The translations under genes and the position numbers were made by a program. From the NCBI RefSeq assembly GCF_025753795.1, contig NZ_JAOWPS010000004.1:744001-808000 (forward strand): a stretch of DNA of 64,000 bases. Direction: 5' to 3'. The DNA comes from Mesorhizobium sp. YC-39 (GTDB lineage: Bacteria; Pseudomonadota; Alphaproteobacteria; Rhizobiales; Rhizobiaceae). The notes beneath the pieces are model-generated. The model saw only the letters and a list, made by a program, of their open reading frames with translations. It was not told the origin of the DNA and ran no database searches. Below are positions 50,622-60,690 of this stretch, in pieces (the stretch's first letter is position 1; the number at the start of each line of letters is the position of its first letter).

Positions 50622-51734
50622 ATGACGCTGCGCCTGGCCACATTCAATGTCGAGAACCTGATGAACAGGTTCGATTTTTCCGGATACCGCAACCAGCTCA
50701 ACGAAGATCGCACGCTGGCGCTTTTCGACATCCAGAGCGAGGCCGAATACAAGATGCTGGAGCAGGCCCGCGCCATCGCGCAATCCGACGATACGCGGCA
50801 GTTGACGGCGCTGGCGATAGCCGCAACTCGCGCCGACATCATCTGCATGCAGGAGGTCGACAATATCGAGGCGCTGAAGGCCTTCGAATATGGCTATCTG
50901 TTCAAGATGGTGGGGCAGGGCTACCGGCAGAAATACACCACGGCCGGCAATGATTCGCGCGGCATCGACGTTGCCGTGATGATGCGCAACGAGACGGCGC
51001 AAGGTCAGCCGATCGAGTTCGTGCGCATGACCAGCCATGCCTATGTCACGTTCGAGCAATTCGGCCTCTTCACGCCGGAACTGGCCGCCCTGGGGAACCA
51101 GGCCAACGAGCGCATCTTCCGGCGCGACTGCCTGGAAATCGACCTGAAGGTGGGCGGCGTGCCGCTGACGCTCTATCTCGTGCATTTCAAGTCGATGGGT
51201 TCGCCCCGTAACGGCCTCGACGGCCGTGAGGCGACGATGCCGCTGCGCATCGCCGAGGCGCAGGCGGTGCGGCGGATCATCGAGGAGCGTTTCGGCAAGG
51301 AGCATGCCGCCGACAAACGCTGGGCGATTTGCGGTGACATGAACGATTACCGGCAACGTGTGAAGATCACCGGCGATGCCGTCGACGGCTACCGCTTCGA
51401 GGTGATCAACGAGAGCCAGTCCTGTCTCAACACGCTCACTGCCGGCGGCTTTTGTGAAAACGCGGTCGAGCGGCGCCCCGAAATGGATCGCTGGACCTTC
51501 TACCACACGCGCGGACCGGAAGAGCGGCATCTCTGCCAGCTCGACTACATCTTGCTATCGAAGGCGCTGGCAGCCAGGAACGCGACAGCCGTTCCCGACA
51601 TCATCCGCAACGGCCAGCCCTGGCGCACGATATTTCCAGCCGGCCAGGAGGTGGACCGTTTTCCACGCGCCGGCTGGGACCGGCCGAAAGCGTCAGACCA
51701 TTGTCCCGTCGCGATCGCCCTGGACATGGCCTGA
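50622..51734 (+). CDS. Endonuclease/exonuclease/phosphatase-family hydrolase
   Basis: 370 residues from ATG 50622. EEP fold motifs: LRLATFNVENLMNRFDFSG at the start, catalytic glutamate in DIICMQEVDNIEALKAF, GIDVAVMMRN, VHFKSMGSP, metal/catalytic GDMNDYRQR and the C-terminal RPKASDHCPVAIAL. No signal peptide, so a cytoplasmic nuclease or phosphodiesterase; the substrate is unknown. 2 bp before the NUDIX gene, so they form an operon. Confidence 0.9.
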   Translation: MTLRLATFNVENLMNRFDFSGYRNQLNEDRTLALFDIQSEAEYKMLEQARAIAQSDDTRQLTALAIAATRADIICMQEVDNIEALKAFEYGYLFKMVGQGYRQKYTTAGNDSRGIDVAVMMRNETAQGQPIEFVRMTSHAYVTFEQFGLFTPELAALGNQANERIFRRDCLEIDLKVGGVPLTLYLVHFKSMGSPRNGLDGREATMPLRIAEAQAVRRIIEERFGKEHAADKRWAICGDMNDYRQRVKITGDAVDGYRFEVINESQSCLNTLTAGGFCENAVERRPEMDRWTFYHTRGPEERHLCQLDYILLSKALAARNATAVPDIIRNGQPWRTIFPAGQEVDRFPRAGWDRPKASDHCPVAIALDMA

Positions 51735-51736
51735 CT

Positions 51737-52453
51737 GTGAGCTTCGACCTGCCGCGCAACGCCGTCCTGCCGGTCGACTTTGTCGAGGTCAGGCTCGATC
51801 CCGGCCCGCATCCGTTCGAGCGCGACAACGCGCTGGCAATCGCCGAGAATTGGGGCAAGGAAATCGCGGCCAATCCGGCACTGTTCGACGGCACCGTGGT
51901 GCTGCTTTCAGCACTCAGCTATCGCGGCAATCGTCTGGTCGGCCGCTGCCACGCGGTGCGCTACTCGACCTTCATGCTTTGGCGCGGCAACCGGCAGGTG
52001 GCCGGGGCCGAGCACGCCTATGCCCATGCCGTGCTGGTCGCCGGCGACAACGCGCTGGTTGCGATCCGCATGGCGCCGCACACGGTCAATGCCGGCCGGG
52101 TCTATTTCGCTGCCGGCTCGTTTGAGCCGGCCGATTTTCGCGATGGCCTTGTCGATGTCGACTTCAACATGATCCGCGAGGTGCGGGAAGAAACCGGCCT
52201 CGACCTCACAGCCGCTGAACGCGACAGGCGCTACCATGCCCTGTCCATGTCAAGCGGCACGGTGATATTTCGGCGCTATCGCGAGACGGCATCCGCCGAC
52301 GAGATTGCGCAGCGCATCAGTGCCTTCGTCGCGACAGAGGCGGACCCTGAAATCGAGGGACCTGTCATCATTCGCCACGCTGCCGATCTGCCGGACGGCC
52401 TGATGCCGCACATGAAGCCGCTGATTGAGTGGCATTTTGCCGGCGAGGATTAA
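51737..52453 (+). CDS. NUDIX-family hydrolase
   Basis: 238 residues from GTG 51737. The NUDIX box is AAGSFEPADFRDGLVDVDFN followed by MIREVREETGLDL; the REVREETGL half is canonical, while the first half carries an atypical spacing. Long N-terminal domain (LSALSYRGNRLVGRCHAVRY) as in peroxisomal NUDT-like enzymes. Likely cleaves a nucleoside diphosphate derivative; which one is unknown. Cotranscribed with the EEP hydrolase; 3' end overlaps the convergent small membrane gene by 4 bp. Confidence 0.83.
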   Translation: MSFDLPRNAVLPVDFVEVRLDPGPHPFERDNALAIAENWGKEIAANPALFDGTVVLLSALSYRGNRLVGRCHAVRYSTFMLWRGNRQVAGAEHAYAHAVLVAGDNALVAIRMAPHTVNAGRVYFAAGSFEPADFRDGLVDVDFNMIREVREETGLDLTAAERDRRYHALSMSSGTVIFRRYRETASADEIAQRISAFVATEADPEIEGPVIIRHAADLPDGLMPHMKPLIEWHFAGED

Positions 52454-52692
52454 CGACGCGTTTTGCTCGCTTCAGCTTTGCGATCGCTACGGGCGGCGAC
52501 GAAAAACAGAATGACGCCGAGACCCAGAAAGGCCCCCATCGCCGTTCCCATCGTCTGCCCGATGACCTGCTGGAAATCGGCGGTGACGCGATCGGGATTG
52601 TCCATGCCATAGCTGGCCAAATACCACCAGAGACCTGCCAAAGCGGCCTCAACGATCACCACCGCCAGAATCAGGCGCTCTTTCTTGCTCAT
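52450..52692 (-). CDS. Small two-helix membrane protein, unknown function
   Basis: 80 residues: helix 1 RLILAVVIVEAALAGLWWYL, a ~25-residue loop (ASYGMDNPDRVTADFQQVIG), helix 2 TAMGAFLGLGVILFFVAAR and a basic tail (SDRKAEASKTRR). Not recognised. Followed downstream by a short AT-rich gap, with the MacB-like operon on the same strand beginning 3' of it. Confidence 0.65.
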   Translation of the reverse strand: MSKKERLILAVVIVEAALAGLWWYLASYGMDNPDRVTADFQQVIGQTMGTAMGAFLGLGVILFFVAARSDRKAEASKTRR

Positions 52693-52823
52693 ACTTCCCC
52701 ACCCCCCTGAGGGTCATATTAGCCCTGACTGTTATACTAGCACCACGGATTGTATGGCGACAGGGAAGAGGCGAAAGAACCCCCAAAAAAAGTTTAAATA
52801 GCTGAAACGTCGCGTGACGCCCT

Positions 52824-54041
<1,218 letters not shown>

Positions 54042-54042
54042 G

Positions 54043-54750
54043 TCAGGCCACCTCGAAGTTCATGCCATCGGAGGCGACGTGGCCGTCGAGGAAGCGGATC
54101 GTGCGCTCGGCGTAACCGGCGACGTCAGCCTCGTGGGTGACCATGGCGATGGTGAGGCCAAGCTCGGTGTTCAGTCGTGTCAGCAATTCCATGATTTCAT
54201 GGGTACGAGCGGTGTCGAGATTGCCGGTCGGCTCGTCGGCGACAAGCAGGGTCGGCCGGGTGACGATGGCGCGCGCGATCGCCACACGCTGCTGCTGGCC
54301 GCCGGAGAGTTCGGCCGGCGTGTGATGCTCGCGACCGACAAGGCCGACTTCGGCCAGCGCCTTCATCGCAAGGTCGTGGCGGTCACGGGCGCCGACGCCG
54401 CGATAGATCAGCGGCAGTTCGACATTCTCCACCGCCGTGGTGCGCGGCAGCAGGTTGTAGCCCTGGAAGACGAAGCCGACATAGAGGTTGCGCAGTATGG
54501 CGCGGCGATTGCGGTCGAGGCGGCCGGCGTCGATGCCCATGAAATTGTAGGTTCCGGCCGTCGGCGTATCGAGGCAGCCGATGATGTTCATCGCCGTCGA
54601 CTTGCCCGAGCCGGACGGCCCCATGATGGCGACGAACTCGCCACGACGGATGGCAAGATCGACACCGGCCAGCGCATGGACCTTGGCTTCGCCCTGGCCA
54701 TAACTCTTCCAGACCTTGTCGAAGCTGATGAGGGTCGCGCCCGACGCCAC
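54043..54750 (-). CDS. MacB/LolD-like ABC transporter ATP-binding protein
   Basis: 235 residues from GTG 54750, which has GGAG eight bases upstream; an ATG at 54798 would overlap the adaptor gene by 44 bp and lacks a ribosome-binding site. Walker A IMGPSGSGKSTAMNIIGCLD, Q-loop VFQGYNLLPRTTAVENVELP, signature PAELSGGQQQRVAIARAIVT, Walker B LLVADEPTGNLD, H-loop MVTHEADVA. One base separates it from the permease gene. Confidence 0.93.
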   Translation of the reverse strand: MASGATLISFDKVWKSYGQGEAKVHALAGVDLAIRRGEFVAIMGPSGSGKSTAMNIIGCLDTPTAGTYNFMGIDAGRLDRNRRAILRNLYVGFVFQGYNLLPRTTAVENVELPLIYRGVGARDRHDLAMKALAEVGLVGREHHTPAELSGGQQQRVAIARAIVTRPTLLVADEPTGNLDTARTHEIMELLTRLNTELGLTIAMVTHEADVAGYAERTIRFLDGHVASDGMNFEVA

Positions 54751-54754
54751 GGTC

Positions 54755-56050
54755 TCAGCTCCGCTGCTGCGAGGCGGTGATGACCAGCGCGCCTTCATCC
54801 AGGCCCGACGTGATCTCGGTCAGTTCGCCGTCGGTCGAGCCGGTCTTGACGTTGACCGGATGCGGCCGCCCGTTCTCCAGGACGTAGAGCGTGCGCGAGC
54901 CGTCCGTCGGCGTTGTCGTCGCCTGGCGCTGGCGGTTGCCGCCAGGACGCCCCATGCGGCCGGTGAACAGGTCCCTCAGGCTCCACGCGCGGGCGGTGGA
55001 TGCCGCTGGCGGCCGGTAGCGGAAGGCGGTGGCCGGCACGGTGAGCACGCCCTTGGCCTGCCTGGTGACCACCGAAACGGTGGCGGTCATGCCGGGCCGC
55101 AACAGCAGCTCATTGTTGTCGACCTCAAGCCGCGCATTATAGGTAACGACGCCGTCGGTGGTGACCGATGCGTAGGAGATGTCGCGGATCTCGGCGTCGA
55201 ACGGCCGCTCCGGGAAGGCATCGACGGTGAAACGGGCATGCTGGCCGGATTTGATCGCGCCGATGTCGGCCTCGTCGACCGCGGCAACCAATTCCATGTT
55301 CCTCAAATCGGCGGCGATGACGAACAGCACCGGCGCCTGCAGCGAGGATGCAACCGTCTGGCCGGGATCGACCGAACGCGTCAACACGATGCCGTCGATC
55401 GGGGCATAGATGGTGCTGTTGGCGAGGTCCGTCTGCTGTGATTTCAGGTCGGCATTGGCGATGGCGAGATTGGCTTTGGCGCTGTCGAGCGCAGCCTTGG
55501 AGCGGTCGCGGGTCGCGGTCGCGGCCTCAAGCGACTGGTCGGTCGCCATGCCGCGCCTGGTGAGGGCGGCCGCGCGCACAAGCGCCTTTTCGTTTTCGTT
55601 GAGGGTGACGGAGGCGTCCTCGACATTGGCGGCCGCCGCCTTGGCGGAAGCCTCGGCGCGCTCGATCTGCACCTCCAGCTTGGCGGTGTCGAGCGCGGCC
55701 AGCACGTCGCCCTTCTTCACCTGCTGGTTCTCCTGGACCGAGACCGACCGGACGATGCCGGAAAGCTGGCTGGAAATGTCGACCTGGGTGAGGGGCTGCA
55801 GCGTGCCGGTGGCCGAGACGGCGACGGTGAGATCGGCGACAGCGGCGGGCACCGTGGTGTAGTCGACCTTGGCGGGAGAGCCAGCATACCATTGGTAGCC
55901 GACGAAGCCGGCTGCGACGACGATCAGAGCAATCAGGCCATAGAGCCAGAAGCGCCGGCGTTTCTTCTTCAAACCGTTCTGGTCAAGTCCTAGTGCCGTC
56001 TCGATGGCGGAAGTGGATTCCACATTTGGCAGATTGACAATCTGGTCCAC
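54755..56050 (-). CDS. MacA-like periplasmic adaptor
   Basis: 431 residues. N-terminal cytoplasmic ~35 residues (MDQIVNLPNVESTSAIETAL), membrane helix FWLYGLIALIVVAAGFVGYQ, lipoyl halves VQENQQVKKGDVLAALDTAK and LANSTIYAPIDGIVLTRSVD, alpha-hairpin (~110-190), beta-barrel with AVDEADIGAIKSGQHARFTV. First gene of the MacAB-like operon. No outer-membrane partner is encoded here. The substrate could be a macrolide, siderophore, peptide or lipoprotein; nothing in the context decides it. Confidence 0.92.
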   Translation of the reverse strand: MDQIVNLPNVESTSAIETALGLDQNGLKKKRRRFWLYGLIALIVVAAGFVGYQWYAGSPAKVDYTTVPAAVADLTVAVSATGTLQPLTQVDISSQLSGIVRSVSVQENQQVKKGDVLAALDTAKLEVQIERAEASAKAAAANVEDASVTLNENEKALVRAAALTRRGMATDQSLEAATATRDRSKAALDSAKANLAIANADLKSQQTDLANSTIYAPIDGIVLTRSVDPGQTVASSLQAPVLFVIAADLRNMELVAAVDEADIGAIKSGQHARFTVDAFPERPFDAEIRDISYASVTTDGVVTYNARLEVDNNELLLRPGMTATVSVVTRQAKGVLTVPATAFRYRPPAASTARAWSLRDLFTGRMGRPGGNRQRQATTTPTDGSRTLYVLENGRPHPVNVKTGSTDGELTEITSGLDEGALVITASQQRS

Positions 56051-56163
56051 GCCGGACCCCTATAAGCCTGAGATGTCCCCATCAGTGCACAGATCAGGCC
56101 TGATGGTTCAAATTTCAAATTAAATTTCGCTCATGTTTGGATTGAGGCGGAGGACTTTTGTAC

Positions 56164-57072
56164 ATGCAGCCGCGCAATTACTTGCTTTATGATGTGTTTA
56201 CGACCGATCGACTCGCCGGCAATCCGCTGGCTGTCGTGCTCGACAGCAAGGGGCTGGACACGGCGGCGATGCAGGCGATTGCGCGTGAGTTCAATCTCTC
56301 CGAAACCGTTTTCGTGCTGCCTCCCGACAATCCCAAACACCGCAATCGTATCCGCATTTTCACGCCCGACTATGAAATGCCTTTCGCTGGCCACCCGACG
56401 GTAGGTTCCGCGATCGCGCTCGTCGAGCAAGCGGGCGAGGGTGGGGCCGGCATCTTCGTGCTGGAGGAAAACATCGGTCCGGTGCGCTGCGCCGTCAGCA
56501 AGCGCAATGGCGCCACCTTCGCCGAGTTCGACCTGGCCAAACTGCCGGAACCGCTGAAGCTCGCCGCCGATCCGGAGGCGATCGGGGCAGCGCTTGGGTT
56601 GGGACCACACGAGATCGGTTTCGAGAATCACCGCGTCTCATTCTGGTCGGCTGGCGTGCCCTATGTGACCATTCCCGTCGCCGACCTGGAGGCGGCGGCA
56701 CGTATCCGGCTGGACAACCAGGCGTGGTCGGAACTGGCGCCGCGCAAGAGCGAATGGGCTTTCGCCAGCCCCTACGTCTATTGCCGCGAGACAGTGAACC
56801 ACGAAAGCGCCTTCCATGTGCGCATGATCGTGCCCGGCAATCCCTCCTACGAAGACCCGGCGACCGGCTCGGCGGCGGCTGCTTTCGCCGGCGCGATCAT
56901 GCATTTCGACCGCCCGACGGACGGCGTGTCGCAGCTGTGGATCGAACAGGGACTGGAGATGGGCCGGCCGTCGCGCATCCGCCTCGAACTCAATGTCGAA
57001 GGCGGCAAACTGGCGGCCGCGCGCATCGGCGGCCATGCGGTCAAGGTGGCGGAAGGCAGGCTGTTCGTCTGA
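56164..57072 (+). CDS. PhzF-family isomerase/epimerase-like protein
   Basis: 302 residues from ATG 56164 (TTG 56158 is also possible; GGCGGAGGA lies before both). DAP-epimerase-like fold: LLYDVFTTDRLAGNPLAVVL, catalytic glutamate region REFNLSETVFVLPPD, RIFTPDYEMPFAGHPTVGSA and the second-half PGNPSYEDPATGSAAAAFAG. PhzF itself isomerises a phenazine precursor, but most chromosomal members are of unknown substrate; no other phz gene is nearby. Divergent from the MacA-like gene. Confidence 0.9.
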   Translation: MQPRNYLLYDVFTTDRLAGNPLAVVLDSKGLDTAAMQAIAREFNLSETVFVLPPDNPKHRNRIRIFTPDYEMPFAGHPTVGSAIALVEQAGEGGAGIFVLEENIGPVRCAVSKRNGATFAEFDLAKLPEPLKLAADPEAIGAALGLGPHEIGFENHRVSFWSAGVPYVTIPVADLEAAARIRLDNQAWSELAPRKSEWAFASPYVYCRETVNHESAFHVRMIVPGNPSYEDPATGSAAAAFAGAIMHFDRPTDGVSQLWIEQGLEMGRPSRIRLELNVEGGKLAAARIGGHAVKVAEGRLFV

Positions 57073-57085
57073 TTGCGCCCTCGCT

Positions 57086-57314
57086 TCGTCATCCTAGGGC
57101 GAAGCAGGAGCGAAGCGACGTCGCGAAGACCCTAGGATCCATGCCGTGACGGCTGAGCGTCGCTGCGGGCCTTGGAATGCCTCGCAGGACAGAGGCCAGG
57201 ACGGATCACTGCAGCGCGCTTTTATTCTGCACCGCTGAATTCTTCGGCCAATGTCACGGCATGGATCCCAGGGTCTGCGCTCCGCTTCGCGTTCGCTCCG
57301 CCCAGGGATGACGA
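57086..57314. repeat. 229-bp element with ~63-bp inverted-repeat ends
   Basis: Left arm 57086-57150 starts TCGTCATCCTAGGGCGAAGC and ends GGATCCATGCCGTGAC; right arm 57253-57314 is its inverse, from GTCACGGCATGGATCC to CCAGGGATGACGA. The ~100 bp between them are unrelated and non-coding. Fills the gap between PhzF and tRNA-Lys. Elements of this design recur in mesorhizobial genomes; no transposase is present. Confidence 0.75.
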
Positions 57315-57412
57315 GACCCCAGAGCGATTTGTCGGGAAATGATTCCGGCAGGGCTGGACATGACTGGTATCGGCGGCTATATGCCCGCCGACGCCGGTTT
57401 TACCGGTCGAGT

Positions 57413-57488
<76 letters not shown>

Positions 57489-57574
57489 AAGATTTCAAAG
57501 ACTTGGTGGAAAAGACCCTGGAACAGGGCGAGGATGTGAGACGGCTTTGACCGTCCCACATTTAGCCTTGCGGA

Positions 57575-58585
57575 CTACCCCTCCGAAACCCCAGCCTCCG
57601 CAAAACTCGCCATGCGGGCGTGGCATTCGAGCGCCGAGCGGACGATGTTGACGGCGAGGCAAGCGCCGGAGCCTTCGCCGAGCCGCATGCCGAGATCGAG
57701 CAGCGGCGGCAGGCCGAGCGCTTCCAGCAGCCGGCGGTGGCCGGATTCAGCGGAGACGTGGGCGGCGATAGTGTGGGCGAGGCCGGTGGGGTGCAGCCTT
57801 GCCAGGGGAGCGGCGGCAGCGGTGCAGACGAAGCCGTCGAGTAGCACCGGCACGTTGTTGTGGCGCGCGGCCAGCGTCGCGCCGAAGATGGCGGCGAGTT
57901 CGCGCCCGCCAAGCGTGGCTGCGATCTTGAGCGGGTCGGCGAGGGTCTCGGCATGGCGCTTTAGGCCGGCTTCTATGGCAGTCACCTTGCGCTTCAGGCC
58001 GGCATCGTCGACGCCGGTACCGCGCCCGGTCCATTTTTCCGCGCCGCCGCCGAAAAGACCGGCTGAAATGGCCGCGGCCGGCGTGGTGTTGCCGATGCCC
58101 ATCTCACCGAAGCAGACGAGGTCGATATCTCCGGTCACTGCGCCGTAGCCGGCCGAAACCGCGGCGAGGAAGGCTTTTTCGTCCATCGCGGGCACTTGCG
58201 TGAAGTCGCCGGTCGGGTGGTCGAGGTCGAGCGGGATGACGTCGAGATCGGCGCCGGCGATGCGGGCGAGCTGGTTGATGGCGGCACCGCCGCCGGCGAA
58301 ATTCGCCACCATCTGCACGGTAACCTCCGATGGGAAGGCCGACACGCCCTGCGCGGTGACGCCATGGTTGCCGGCAAAGACGAAGACCTTCACGCGATCG
58401 AGCTTCGGCATGTCGCGGCCCTGCCAGCGGGCCAGCCAGGCGGCTATGGTCTCCAGCCGGCCGAGGCTGCCCTGCGGCTTGGTCAGCGTGTCCTGGCGGC
58501 GGGCGACGGCCGCCGCCGCGGTGTCGCTGCCGGCAGGCAGGTCGAGGCAGGCCGCGCGCAGTTCATCAAGCGATTTGAAAGACAT
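57575..58585 (-). CDS. cobT: Nicotinate-nucleotide--dimethylbenzimidazole phosphoribosyltransferase
   Basis: Makes alpha-ribazole phosphate for the lower ligand of cobalamin. 336 residues: AARRQDTLTKPQGSLGRLET at the N-terminus, VFVFAGNHGVTAQGVSAFPS, FAGGGAAINQLARIAGADLD, VCFGEMGIGNTTPAAAISAG and the C-terminal LEALGLPPLLDLGMRLGEGS with the catalytic glutamate. Last gene of the minus-strand cob group; 24 bp separate it from cobV. Confidence 0.96.
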   Translation of the reverse strand: MSFKSLDELRAACLDLPAGSDTAAAAVARRQDTLTKPQGSLGRLETIAAWLARWQGRDMPKLDRVKVFVFAGNHGVTAQGVSAFPSEVTVQMVANFAGGGAAINQLARIAGADLDVIPLDLDHPTGDFTQVPAMDEKAFLAAVSAGYGAVTGDIDLVCFGEMGIGNTTPAAAISAGLFGGGAEKWTGRGTGVDDAGLKRKVTAIEAGLKRHAETLADPLKIAATLGGRELAAIFGATLAARHNNVPVLLDGFVCTAAAAPLARLHPTGLAHTIAAHVSAESGHRRLLEALGLPPLLDLGMRLGEGSGACLAVNIVRSALECHARMASFAEAGVSEG

Positions 58586-58609
58586 GAGGGCAAAATCTCC
58601 GAAAGAGAG

Positions 58610-59377
58610 TCAGGATAGGGAAACGGAAGCGACGAGCAGGATGGCGATCTCGGCGAACTGCTGTAGCGCGCCAACGGTATCGCCGGTCTGGCCGCCGATC
58701 TGGTTGAGGCACAGCGCACGAAAGGCAGTGAACAGGAGCCCAAGCAGGATCAGCGCGACCACCGCACCACCGATCCCAAGCGCCAGCAGCGCGAGCGCGC
58801 CGAGCACTGCGCCGAGAGTAGCGGTCTCGGCTGAAACGGCGCCCGCGCTGGCAGAAAGGCCGTCGTCGCGAGCTGGCGGCAAGAGATGCATAAAGGCGCC
58901 GAGCAGGCCACGCGAGCCGGCATGGGCCGCGACGAGAGCGAAGAGGATTTGCGCCGACGTGGCGAATTCGGAGAGTACGCTCCAGCGGACCAGCAGCGAC
59001 AGGCCGAGCGCGCAGGCACCATAGGCGCCGATGCGGCTGTCGCGCATGATCTCCAGCTTTTTCTCACGCGTCTTGCCGCCGCCAAAGCCGTCGGCGACAT
59101 CGGAAAGTCCGTCCTCATGCAAGCAGCCCGTGGCGAGCAGGGTTGAGGCAAGAGCGAGCGCTGCGGCGGGGCCAGCGGCAAGGCCGAGCCTTGTTCCGAC
59201 GGCGTAGACCACGGCGCTAATCAGGGCGACGGCGAGACCGGCCACCGGGGCCGCCCAGATCGCTGCGGCAAGGGTACGTCCGCGAAAGTCGAAAATCGGC
59301 AGCGGCAGCCGGGTGAAGAAGACGAGGCAGAGCGCGATGTCGTCGAGCGCTTGCCGGGGTGAGGGGATTGCGGTCAT
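58610..59377 (-). CDS. cobV: Adenosylcobinamide-GDP ribazoletransferase (cobalamin synthase)
   Basis: Joins adenosylcobinamide-GDP to ribazole in the membrane. 255 residues with about seven hydrophobic stretches. Family blocks: LDDIALCLVFFTRLPLP, the metal-binding GCLHEDGLSDVADGFGGGKT, and MRDSRIGAYGACALGLSLLV. ATG overlaps the cobB stop (4 bp). Called cobS in E. coli/Salmonella nomenclature, cobV in the aerobic pathway nomenclature. Confidence 0.95.
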   Translation of the reverse strand: MTAIPSPRQALDDIALCLVFFTRLPLPIFDFRGRTLAAAIWAAPVAGLAVALISAVVYAVGTRLGLAAGPAAALALASTLLATGCLHEDGLSDVADGFGGGKTREKKLEIMRDSRIGAYGACALGLSLLVRWSVLSEFATSAQILFALVAAHAGSRGLLGAFMHLLPPARDDGLSASAGAVSAETATLGAVLGALALLALGIGGAVVALILLGLLFTAFRALCLNQIGGQTGDTVGALQQFAEIAILLVASVSLS

Positions 59378-60690
59378 CCACCCCTCGCAATGGCATGGAA
59401 GAAGGTGCCGCTGACAGTGCCGCGGCGGTAACCCGAGGCGCCGAGCGGATTGCCTTGTCCGTCGGCGAGATCGGCCAACGGCTCATCATTGCCGGTCTCA
59501 ATCATCTGCGCATAGTGGAATTCATGGCCGCGGATCAGCGTGCCCTCGGCTCCCAGCGGGCAATCGGCGCGCAGTCGCGCCTCGCGATAGCCGAGATTCA
59601 TCTTGCGTCTGGCGAAGCTGGTCGAGTGGCCGAGCAGGCCGAGCATTTTGTGTGTCTCGCCTTCGGCATCTTCCAGCTCTTCGCCCAGCACCATGAAGCC
59701 GCCGCACTCGCCATGGATCGGCTTCGTTGTCGAAAACGCCCTCATGCCTGCCCTGAAATTCGCGGCGGCGGCGAGCCGCCCGGCATGAAGTTCGGGATAG
59801 CCGCCCGGCAGCCAGCAGACGTCGCAATCTTCTGCCGGCGCCTGGTCGGCGAGCGGCGAGAAGGGGACGATCTCCGCGCCGGCCTTGCGCCAATGCGCGG
59901 CGACATGCGGGTAGAGAAACGTAAAGGCGGCATCCTGCGCCAATGCGATGCGCTGGCCTGGCGGTGGCAATGCATCGCTGAAATCACCTGATGCCGGCGT
60001 GAATGGCGCTGCCAGCGCCATGATGGCATCGAGGTCGAGCGATTGTTCGACCATGTCGGCCAGGCGGTCGAGATGCGCCATCAGATTCTCATACTCGCCG
60101 GCCTGGACGAGGCCGAGATGCCTTTCAGGCAGGTTGAGCGTCGGGTCGCGCAGGATGGCGCCGACCACCGGCAGGCCAATCGCTTCGATGGCTTCGCCGC
60201 AGAGTCGGCGGTGGCGCTCGCTGCCCAGCCGGTTGAGCACGACGCCGGCCATGCGCACGTCGGGGTCGTAGGTGGCAAAACCCTTGGCGACAGCCGCTGC
60301 CGTGGTCGATTGGCCGGAGACATCGAGCACCAGCAGCACCGGCAGGCCGTAGAGCCGGGCGAGATCGGCGGCGGAGCCGGAGCGTCCTGCCGGCGCGGGG
60401 ATGCCGTCGAACAGGCCCATGGCGCTTTCGAGGAAGATGAAATCGGCTTCCTCGGTTGCCGCGCCTGCCAGGCCGTTGAGCAAGGCAGGTGACATCGCCC
60501 AGCTATCCAGATTGACGCCTGACAAGCCCGTGGCGGCGGTGTGGAAGCCAGGATCGATATAGTCGGGGCCGGATTTGGCGCCGCGCACCTTCAGGCCGCG
60601 CCGGGCCAGAGCGCGCAGAATGCCGATGGTGACGCTGGTCTTGCCCGAGCCAGAGCGCGGCGCACCGATGATGATCGCCCGCGCCGTCAT
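59374..60690 (-). CDS. cobB: Hydrogenobyrinic acid a,c-diamide synthase
   Basis: ATP- and glutamine-dependent amidation of side chains a and c. 438 residues: P-loop domain IIIGAPRSGSGKTSVTIGIL with AKSGPDYIDPGFH, and a C-terminal class I glutamine amidotransferase domain with VCWLPGGYPELHAGRLAAA, the nucleophile Cys in PIHGECGGFMVLGEELE, and the His in RGHEFHYAQM. Translationally coupled to cobA upstream and cobV downstream by 4-bp overlaps. Confidence 0.96.
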   Translation of the reverse strand: MTARAIIIGAPRSGSGKTSVTIGILRALARRGLKVRGAKSGPDYIDPGFHTAATGLSGVNLDSWAMSPALLNGLAGAATEEADFIFLESAMGLFDGIPAPAGRSGSAADLARLYGLPVLLVLDVSGQSTTAAAVAKGFATYDPDVRMAGVVLNRLGSERHRRLCGEAIEAIGLPVVGAILRDPTLNLPERHLGLVQAGEYENLMAHLDRLADMVEQSLDLDAIMALAAPFTPASGDFSDALPPPGQRIALAQDAAFTFLYPHVAAHWRKAGAEIVPFSPLADQAPAEDCDVCWLPGGYPELHAGRLAAAANFRAGMRAFSTTKPIHGECGGFMVLGEELEDAEGETHKMLGLLGHSTSFARRKMNLGYREARLRADCPLGAEGTLIRGHEFHYAQMIETGNDEPLADLADGQGNPLGASGYRRGTVSGTFFHAIARGG

